A stretch of DNA of 13,243 nucleotides from JBDRLH01 sp043813215 (GTDB lineage: Bacteria; Patescibacteriota; Minisyncoccia; Minisyncoccales; JAQTPW01), in NCBI GenBank assembly GCA_043813215.1, contig JBDRLH010000030.1, forward strand, positions 1 to 13,243, given 5' to 3'. The stretch's first letter is position 1; each line of letters starts with the position of its first letter. Of this stretch, positions 1 through 4,872 are shown piece by piece. Both the position numbers and the translations under genes were made by a program. Below the pieces are notes generated by a model, which was not told the DNA's origin, did not search any database, and saw nothing but the letters and a program-made list of their open reading frames with translations.

Positions 1-1
1 C

Positions 2-160
2 AGAAAAAAAGTTATTTTAATCGTAGACCGTGCCACGGCAGCCGGCGGAGCGGTCAATTGGACCTACATCAAAGACGAGATAAGGAATAAAGTCGGCCAA
101 TTCTTATTCTCTAAAACCCAAAGAAGGCCGATAATACTTCCGGTAGTCATAGAAGTGTAA
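2..160 (+). CDS. rnj: Ribonuclease J, C-terminal end (5' truncated by window edge)
   Basis: An open frame enters from the left edge and stops with TAA at 158-160, giving about 52 residues. The end reads like the C-terminal domain of RNase J: a run near VNWTYIKDEIRNKVG followed by FLFSKTQRRPIILPVVIEV, which matches the family's typical ending (a helix leading into F-L-x-x-K-T-x-R-R-P-x-I-L-P-V-x-x-E-V). RNase J is a zinc-dependent metallo-beta-lactamase/beta-CASP nuclease with 5' exonuclease and endonuclease activity in mRNA decay and rRNA maturation. The catalytic beta-lactamase and beta-CASP parts lie outside the window and cannot be checked. trpS follows after four bases, so the two are probably cotranscribed. 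The identification rests only on the tail. Confidence 0.86.
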   Translation, partial: RKKVILIVDRATAAGGAVNWTYIKDEIRNKVGQFLFSKTQRRPIILPVVIEV

Positions 161-164
161 ACAT

Positions 165-1142
165 ATGCGAATATTTTCGGGCATACAACCTTCGGGCGCA
201 ATACATATCGGTAATTATTTGGGAGCCCTGAAACAATGGGTGGCTCTCCAAGAGAAAAATGAGTGTGTTTTTTGTATTGTTGACCTGCATGCCCTGACCG
301 TCCCATATGACCCGAGAAAACTTCAGGAGTTAATTTTAGAAAAAGCAGTCGCTTATATCGCCACTGGCATTAGTCCGGAAAAATCAATAATTTTCGTGCA
401 ATCGGAAGTCAAAGAACACGCTGAATTAGCTTGGTTATTAAACACCGTTACTCCCGTGGGCGACCTGACCAGAATGACCCAATATAAAGAAAAATCTAAA
501 AAATACGAAAAAAACCTTAACGCCGGCCTCCTCAACTACCCCATTTTGATGGCGGCTGATATTCTTTTGTACCAAACAGAAGTGGTTCCGGTTGGCCAAG
601 ACCAGAAACAGCATGTAGAATTGGCTAGAGAAATAGCCAAAAGATTTAATCAAAGATTCGGCCAAACTTTTCAAATCCCGAAAGTCCAACTGCCGGAGAT
701 GGGAGCCAAAATCATGAGCCTGCAAAATCCTTCAAAAAAAATGTCGAAAAGCGACTCGCAGGATTCTTATATCGGCTTGTTTGATGAGTCCGAAATCATA
801 AAATCAAAAATCGCCAAGGCAGTGACCGATACCGGCAAGGCCATAAAATACAATCCCGAATTAAAGCCTGGCATATCCAATCTTTTGACCATTTATTCTT
901 TATTTTCAAGCTTGACCATGAAAGAAGTTGAAAAGAAATTCCGAAAAAAGGGTTATGCCAATCTTAAAAAACAGCTGGCCGATTTGCTGATTTTGAAATT
1001 GGAACCATTTTCCAGAAAAAGAAAAGAACTTCTCCGAAGAGAAGTTTATGTTAAAGAGGTCTTAAAACAAGGATCTCGGCGCTCTCGGGTCATAGCTCAG
1101 ACCACCATTCAGGACGTCAAAAGCAAAATGGGCTTAATTTAA
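165..1142 (+). CDS. trpS: Tryptophanyl-tRNA synthetase (class I)
   Basis: This 325-residue protein charges tRNA(Trp) with tryptophan, using ATP, in the cytoplasm. It has the class I Rossmann-fold signatures: SGIQPSG at residues 5-11, then the HIGH-like motif HIGN at 14-17, and the KMSKS loop exactly at 192-196. The block MAADILLYQ (129-137) contains Met129 and Asp132, the positions that recognise the indole ring in the Bacillus-type enzyme, followed by VPVGQDQKQHVELAR (141-155), typical of bacterial TrpRS. Length is normal for the family (about 325-340). The ATG at 165 begins the conserved MRIFSGIQPSG start, four bases after the RNase J stop; no convincing Shine-Dalgarno is present, so translation may depend on coupling to the upstream gene. 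The 3' end overlaps the convergent sugar mutase gene by four bases. All catalytic motifs look intact. Confidence 0.97.
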   Translation: MRIFSGIQPSGAIHIGNYLGALKQWVALQEKNECVFCIVDLHALTVPYDPRKLQELILEKAVAYIATGISPEKSIIFVQSEVKEHAELAWLLNTVTPVGDLTRMTQYKEKSKKYEKNLNAGLLNYPILMAADILLYQTEVVPVGQDQKQHVELAREIAKRFNQRFGQTFQIPKVQLPEMGAKIMSLQNPSKKMSKSDSQDSYIGLFDESEIIKSKIAKAVTDTGKAIKYNPELKPGISNLLTIYSLFSSLTMKEVEKKFRKKGYANLKKQLADLLILKLEPFSRKRKELLRREVYVKEVLKQGSRRSRVIAQTTIQDVKSKMGLI

Positions 1143-2566
1143 TTCAGGGCCTGCAAGTTCATGTTTATTTTTGATTTCCAGTCAACTTCCTCATGATTAG
1201 AGAGAAGTTTTTTTATATAATCTTTAAGAAACCCGTATTTTTCTTCTGTCTTTGCCTCAAATTTTATAGTGAGGTAGGGGGCATTTTGAGAGTATCTAAC
1301 CACAAACATTCCATCTGGCAAATTAAGTCTGACTCCGTCCCCCGCTCTCTCGTCAGAAATGACTTCTGCCTCAGGAAAATTCGCTTGTAAAATCGGACCG
1401 ATTTTTTTTATAAAATCGACTTTTTTATCATCGGCGCAAAATATTTTTATTTCAGGGCTGGATATATATTTGGGAAGAGAATCAACGACTAAAGACAGTG
1501 GTTGGCCAGATTTTTCCAAATAATTTAATAATCTAAGGGTTGAATAAGCTCCGTCGTCATGGTTGTAAAAATCAGCTGAAAAAAAGAAATGACCGGAAAG
1601 CTCGCCTATGAAAGCGGCCTTTACTTCTTGATTTTTTTTCTTCAAGAAAGAATGCCCGACCCGCCACATAAAAGGCTGACCGCCATGCTTTAAAATGGTT
1701 TCCTCAACGCCTTTTGAACAAAGGATATTATACATTATGGTGGCCCCAGGATGCTCAGACAAAATATCTATAGTAAAAATTGAAAGCAAAACATCATTCC
1801 AAATGATCCCGCCTCTATCATCGACTATACCTATGCGGTCGCCGTCAGAATCATAAGAAAAACCTATATCAGCTTTTTCTTTTAAAACTTTCTCGCTCAG
1901 ACGTTTGGCAAAATTAATTTCTGTCGGGTCCGGCGCCCCAAGAGGAAAAGAAGAATCAAGTTTGCAATTACTTTCTATAACCCGGCAGCCCGCTTTTCTG
2001 AGCAAATCTGGTATTATTATTCCGGCTGTCGCAAAGCCAGAGTCAACAACAATTTTAAAGTTCTTTTTAAGCGGCAATCTTTTCAATAAATCATCAAAAT
2101 AAATCTGCCTGACGTCTTTTTCCGAAACCTTGCCCGGGTTTTCTCCTTTTTCATAATCGTCGCTTTCAACCATGCGCCTCAGCTCTTGCATACCGTCCGA
2201 AACCAGAGTTTCTGAAAGATCGTTGGCAAATTTAAAACCGTTGTATCCGGAGGGATTATGGGAGCCGGTCACAAAAACCCCACCCCGGCAATTGAGATAA
2301 TGCTGCGACCAATAAAAAGTCCCTATAAGATTCATGCCGATATCAATTATGTCAATTCCGGCAAAAGTCATCCCGCTTATCATGGCCTGGCTATACTGAG
2401 GACTGGTTTGGCGAGAATCTCTGCTGACTATTGCTTTTTTGATTCCTTGCCTTTTCAAAAAAGTTCCGAAAGCTTTGCCGATCGCCTCAACGATTTCTGG
2501 GTTTAGGTCTTTTTCCACCTCGCCTCTCAAATCATAACCGCGAAAAATATAAGGGTTGATTTTCAT
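1139..2566 (-). CDS. manB: Phosphomannomutase/phosphoglucomutase (alpha-D-phosphohexomutase)
   Basis: This 475-residue enzyme interconverts hexose 1- and 6-phosphates (mannose and/or glucose), feeding nucleotide-sugar synthesis for surface glycans. The four-domain family plan is clear: an N-terminal FRGYDLRGEV (8-17); the phosphoserine loop TGSHNPSGYNGFK (100-112) with catalytic Ser102; the metal loop DSDGDR (239-244, Asp239/241/243); the sugar-specificity loop GELSGH (321-326); and a C-terminal phosphate-binding loop RYSQNAP (424-430). That last loop departs from the usual R-x-S-N-T-x-P. Whether glucose or mannose is preferred cannot be read from sequence, so the symbol is family-level (manB/algC/pmm type). 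The ATG at 2564-2566 begins the conserved MKINPYIFRGYDLRG. No Shine-Dalgarno precedes it, and an extended -10 lies only eight bases upstream. It is transcribed divergently from rpsF and converges on trpS with a four-base overlap. Confidence 0.93.
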   Translation of the reverse strand: MKINPYIFRGYDLRGEVEKDLNPEIVEAIGKAFGTFLKRQGIKKAIVSRDSRQTSPQYSQAMISGMTFAGIDIIDIGMNLIGTFYWSQHYLNCRGGVFVTGSHNPSGYNGFKFANDLSETLVSDGMQELRRMVESDDYEKGENPGKVSEKDVRQIYFDDLLKRLPLKKNFKIVVDSGFATAGIIIPDLLRKAGCRVIESNCKLDSSFPLGAPDPTEINFAKRLSEKVLKEKADIGFSYDSDGDRIGIVDDRGGIIWNDVLLSIFTIDILSEHPGATIMYNILCSKGVEETILKHGGQPFMWRVGHSFLKKKNQEVKAAFIGELSGHFFFSADFYNHDDGAYSTLRLLNYLEKSGQPLSLVVDSLPKYISSPEIKIFCADDKKVDFIKKIGPILQANFPEAEVISDERAGDGVRLNLPDGMFVVRYSQNAPYLTIKFEAKTEEKYGFLKDYIKKLLSNHEEVDWKSKINMNLQALN

Positions 2567-2574
2567 ACGGATTT

Positions 2575-2594
2575 ATTGTACCATAATTATATCA
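2575..2594 (-). promoter_or_regulatory. Candidate promoter(s) of the phosphohexomutase gene
   Basis: Read on the minus strand, two extended -10 elements lie in the divergent gap: TGATATAAT (2594-2586) and TGGTACAAT (2583-2575). No good -35 sits at the normal distance from either, but TGn extensions often compensate. The first would give a leader of roughly a dozen bases; the second would start transcription almost at the ATG (2566). Motif matches only; no experimental support. Confidence 0.5.
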
Positions 2595-2604
2595 TTATTT
2601 ATAT
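2576..2604 (+). promoter_or_regulatory. Candidate promoter of rpsF-ssb-rpsR
   Basis: A -35-like TTGTAC (2576-2581) and a -10-like TTATAT (2599-2604) are separated by the ideal 17 bases, oriented toward rpsF. The expected start point is near 2610-2612, leaving only about five bases before the rpsF ATG at 2616. The -35 overlaps the opposing -10 of the sugar mutase gene, so the two promoters probably compete for polymerase. The region is very AT-rich, so chance matches are possible. Confidence 0.45.
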
Positions 2605-2615
2605 CAAAAATTATC

Positions 2616-3038
2616 ATGAAATTATACGAACTTACTTATCTGGTGCCGCTTGACTTGCCGGAAAACGAGGTAAAATCATTGCAGGAAAGAATAAACTCTT
2701 TCATCGCCGAAAGCCAGGGAGCTTTGGACAGGATAGAGAACGTAGTGAAAAAAAAGCTAGGCGAGCCGCAAAAAAATCAAACCATGGCCCAAATGGGCAT
2801 GCTAAATTTTTACATGGCTCCGGAAAAATTGGCAGATTTGGAAAAAAAATTAAAGTCAGAGAATCAGATAATCCATCATATGATTTTATACAAAAAACCC
2901 AGAAAAGCCGAAATTCCAAGAAGAATACGACAAGTGACTCCGATAATGGCGGAGGACAGCGCAAAAACAACTGAAAAACCCAAAAAAGTCGAAATAAAAG
3001 AAATCGAGAAAAAATTAGAGGAAATTTTAGGTGAGTAA
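2616..3038 (+). CDS. rpsF: 30S ribosomal protein S6 (bS6) with C-terminal extension
   Basis: This 140-residue protein is S6, which sits on the 30S platform and binds S18 as a pair. The N-terminal MKLYELTYLVP matches the family's first beta strand. Residues 15-50 form the first helix and the GALDRIENVVKKKLG strand region, and GMLNFYMAPEKLADLEKKLKSENQIIHHMILYKK (61-94) is the typical second half of the ferredoxin-like fold. The frame is open upstream to 2556, but those 20 residues are unconserved and overlap the divergent gene's start, so the ATG at 2616 is preferred. S6 usually ends near residue 95-105; here about 40 more residues follow, lysine/glutamate-rich and probably helical (about 121-140). 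No Shine-Dalgarno is seen. ssb begins one base after its stop (or overlaps it if the GTG is used). Confidence 0.93.
   Translation: MKLYELTYLVPLDLPENEVKSLQERINSFIAESQGALDRIENVVKKKLGEPQKNQTMAQMGMLNFYMAPEKLADLEKKLKSENQIIHHMILYKKPRKAEIPRRIRQVTPIMAEDSAKTTEKPKKVEIKEIEKKLEEILGE
3029..3034 (+). promoter_or_regulatory. Ribosome binding site deciding the ssb start
   Basis: AGGTGA at 3029-3034 is a full six-base match to the anti-Shine-Dalgarno and lies five bases before the ATG at 3040. It overlaps the last codons of rpsF. The alternative GTG start at 3031 sits inside this site; its own possible upstream element would be AGAGGA at 3017-3022. The placement favours the ATG and suggests translational coupling of rpsF and ssb. 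Confidence 0.6.
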
Positions 3039-3039
3039 A

Positions 3040-3495
3040 ATGAACCTAAATAAAGTTTTCTTAATCGGCAATCTGACCCGCGACCCCGAAGCCCGGGCTT
3101 TGCCCTCCGGCCAGCAAGTGACTTCTTTCGGACTGGCTACCAATAGATTCTTCACCGACAAATCGGGCCAAAAACAAAAACAAGCCGAATTCCACAATGT
3201 CGTCCTCTTCGGAAGATTGGCTGAAATCGCTTCTCAATATTTGGCAAAAGGCGCCCTTGTCATGATTGAAGGAAGATTGCAAACAAGAAGCTGGAAAGAC
3301 GCCAGCGGCAATACCAAATACAGGACGGAAATAGTCGGCCAGAGCATGCAGTTGGGGCCGAGAACCGGGAGCAAGTCAGCAACGCAAGACGCTCCGGAAC
3401 CTACCCAAGAAGAACCGCCGCAAAACATTTCCCAAGAAGAAATCCCGATCATTGAAGACGGCGGGGAAATCGACGTGAAAGATATACCATTCTAA
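3040..3495 (+). CDS. ssb: Single-stranded DNA-binding protein
   Basis: This 151-residue SSB coats single-stranded DNA during replication, repair and recombination. The OB-fold domain covers about residues 1-107: MNLNKVFLIGNLTRDPE (1-17), the Q-V-T-S-F-G-L-A-T-N-R-F strand (26-37), AEFHNVVLFGRLAE (49-62), GALVMIEGRL (71-80) and the W-K-D-x-S-G-x-x-K-Y-R-T-E block (85-97). A Pro/Glu/Gln-rich disordered linker follows (about 108-140). The C-terminal tip ends in VKDIPF, the partner-binding tail of bacterial SSB, although the usual aspartate before DIPF is a lysine. ATG 3040 is preferred over an in-frame GTG at 3031, which would add three residues, because of the strong AGGTGA upstream. The place between rpsF and rpsR is the classic bacterial arrangement. 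Confidence 0.96.
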   Translation: MNLNKVFLIGNLTRDPEARALPSGQQVTSFGLATNRFFTDKSGQKQKQAEFHNVVLFGRLAEIASQYLAKGALVMIEGRLQTRSWKDASGNTKYRTEIVGQSMQLGPRTGSKSATQDAPEPTQEEPPQNISQEEIPIIEDGGEIDVKDIPF

Positions 3496-3515
3496 AATTG
3501 CTAATTCTTAATTAA

Positions 3516-3568
3516 TCTAATTTCTAAAAATTTATTCATTGGGATTTGATTAAATATTAGAAATTAGA
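3516..3568. repeat. AT-rich inverted repeat between ssb and rpsR
   Basis: A perfect 12-bp inverted repeat, TCTAATTTCTAA (3516-3527) and TTAGAAATTAGA (3557-3568), flanks a 29-base loop. Further partial copies of CTAAT/ATTAG lie on both sides (3501-3505, 3570-3574). It fills most of the 91-base gap between ssb and rpsR. It has no G+C-rich stem or clean T-tract, so it is not a convincing intrinsic terminator. It may be an RNA hairpin separating the two cistrons, or a member of a dispersed intergenic repeat family. Confidence 0.6.
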
Positions 3569-3586
3569 CATTAGATATTTTTACTT

Positions 3587-3784
3587 ATGGCTTGTTATTT
3601 TTGTCAGCATAATACAAAAGAAATTGACTATAAAGATATTGATCTGTTAAGGCATTTTATTGCCAGTTCGGCAAAAATCAAATCTAAAAGAAAATCGGGC
3701 ACCTGCTCAAAACATCAAAGACAGGTAAAAAACGCGGTAAAGCGCGCCAGGCACATGGGACTCTTGCCAAACAGCAGAAAATGA
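3587..3784 (+). CDS. rpsR: 30S ribosomal protein S18 (bS18), short zinc-binding type
   Basis: This 65-residue protein is S18, the S6 partner on the 30S platform. It shows the family core: DYKDIDLLRHFI (14-25), the KIKSKRKSGTCSKHQRQ segment (30-46) in place of the usual I-x-P-R-R-x-T-G, and VKNAVKRARHMGLLP (47-61). Cys3, Cys6, Cys40 and His43 form a likely zinc site, as in the zinc-containing version of S18. The length is near the minimum for the family (commonly 75 or so). It ends at TGA (3782-3784), which argues against UGA recoding. The upstream bases are AT-rich with no Shine-Dalgarno. No rplI follows; a terminator begins right after the stop. Confidence 0.95.
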   Translation: MACYFCQHNTKEIDYKDIDLLRHFIASSAKIKSKRKSGTCSKHQRQVKNAVKRARHMGLLPNSRK

Positions 3785-3816
3785 AAAGAAAACCCGCCCC
3801 CCAAGGGGCGGTTTTT
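3785..3816. terminator. Bidirectional intrinsic terminator between rpsR and recA
   Basis: The stem CCGCCCC (3794-3800) pairs with GGGGCGG (3805-3811) around a CCAA loop. On the plus strand five T's follow (3812-3816). On the minus strand the A-rich 3784-3792 gives a T-rich tail. It begins directly after the rpsR stop and lies seven bases beyond the recA stop, so it should end both convergent transcripts. Confidence 0.88.
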
Positions 3817-3822
3817 CATTTT

Positions 3823-4836
3823 TTAATTCATTTGGCTTGCCTTGTTGAGAATTTCTTTCTTTATATTTTCGGCAATTGTCGGATTTTCCTTCAAAAATGC
3901 TTTCGCCCCATCTGCCCCCTGGCCGAGCTTTGCCTCTTCAAACTGAAGCCAGCTTCCCGCCTTTTTTACTGCTTCATATTTTATGCCGGTGTTGATAAGA
4001 TCAGAAATATAAGAAATCCCCTCATTATAATAAATATCGAATTCGGCAACTTTAAAAGGAGCGGCCACTTTGTTTTTGACAATTTTAGCTTTAACGCGAT
4101 TGCCGATTATTTCATCACCGCGTTTTATCTGCGCCAGCCTCCTCAAATCAATCCTCACTGAAGCAAAAAATTTCAGAGCAAGTCCGCCCGGAGTCGTTTC
4201 GGGATTGCCAAACATAATGCCTATTTTCATCCTGGTCTGATTCAAAAAAATGACTATGGTTTTTGTTTTGGCAACAATGGCGGAAAGCTTTCTTAAGGCT
4301 TGCGACATCAAGCGCGCTTGCAGCCCTATCTGGAATTCGCCCATCTCTCCGTCTATTTCTTTTTGAGGGACCAAAGCCGCCACAGAATCAACGACTATCA
4401 CATCAACTTGGCCCGAGTTCACCAGGGTTTCAACTATTTGTAGGGCCTGCTCTCCGGAATCGGGCTGAGAAATCAGCAATTCGTCAACATTCACCCCGAT
4501 TTTTTTAGAATACTCGGGATCTAAAGCATGCTCGGCATCAACAAAAGCGCCGACTCCGCCTTTTTTCTGGGCTTCGGCCAGAATATGAAGAGCCAATGTG
4601 GTTTTACCAGAGCTTTCCGGTCCGTATATCTCAATAACCCTGCCTCTGGGTACACCGCCGATTCCCAAAGCCAAATCCAAAGAAACCGCGCCCGTGGAAA
4701 TCGCGCCGACATTGACGGCTTTAGCCTCTTTTAATTTCATAATAGACCCATCTCCGAATCTCTGTTTGATTTCCGCAAGAGCTTCATTCAAATCTGTTCT
4801 CTCCTCCGCTTTTAATTCTTTTTTTTGTTTTGTCAT
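3823..4836 (-). CDS. recA: Recombinase A
   Basis: This 337-residue RecA is the ATP-dependent strand-exchange protein of homologous recombination and the SOS co-protease. Visible landmarks are the RFGDGSIMKL N-terminal block (26-35), Walker A GPESSGKTT (72-80), catalytic Glu102 in AEHALD, Walker B ending at Asp150 (VDVIVVD), loop L1 (about 161-171), NQTRMKIGIMFGNPETTPGG (199-218) holding the Q-motif and loop L2, and the C-terminal domain to ENIKKEILNKASQMN. The core is complete, but the long acidic tail of E. coli RecA (352 aa) is absent. L1 and L2 carry unusual residues. The start ATG (4834-4836) lies 36 AT-rich bases after the ftsK stop with no Shine-Dalgarno; cotranscription from the ftsK promoter is likely, and no LexA-like operator was recognised. 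A hairpin terminator follows the stop. Confidence 0.98.
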   Translation of the reverse strand: MTKQKKELKAEERTDLNEALAEIKQRFGDGSIMKLKEAKAVNVGAISTGAVSLDLALGIGGVPRGRVIEIYGPESSGKTTLALHILAEAQKKGGVGAFVDAEHALDPEYSKKIGVNVDELLISQPDSGEQALQIVETLVNSGQVDVIVVDSVAALVPQKEIDGEMGEFQIGLQARLMSQALRKLSAIVAKTKTIVIFLNQTRMKIGIMFGNPETTPGGLALKFFASVRIDLRRLAQIKRGDEIIGNRVKAKIVKNKVAAPFKVAEFDIYYNEGISYISDLINTGIKYEAVKKAGSWLQFEEAKLGQGADGAKAFLKENPTIAENIKKEILNKASQMN

Positions 4837-4872
4837 AATTTTAAATTTTTATTTTTAAATTTTATATTTTTG
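4837..4872. other. AT-only-like spacer between ftsK and recA with short direct repeat
   Basis: The 36-base gap is almost pure A/T and holds two near-copies of TTTTAAATTTT (about 4839-4849 and 4853-4863). No hairpin terminator and no clear -35/-10 pair could be distinguished from the background, so it probably is just the cistron gap; an AT-rich recA promoter cannot be excluded. Confidence 0.3.

Noticed and set aside
2556..2615. A 20-residue N-terminal extension of S6 from an upstream ATG
   Set aside because: The residues are unconserved, the extension overlaps the divergent gene's start and the promoter region, and the family begins at M-x-x-Y-E-L.
3781..4161. A 126-codon plus-strand frame whose ATG overlaps the rpsR stop
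   Set aside because: It runs through the hairpin terminator and then lies entirely antisense to recA, whose protein is clearly conserved. No family resemblance; a shadow frame.
4263..4858. Several plus-strand frames of 68-86 codons opposite recA
   Set aside because: Antisense to conserved RecA motifs, with low-complexity or Pro/Ser-rich translations and no start context.
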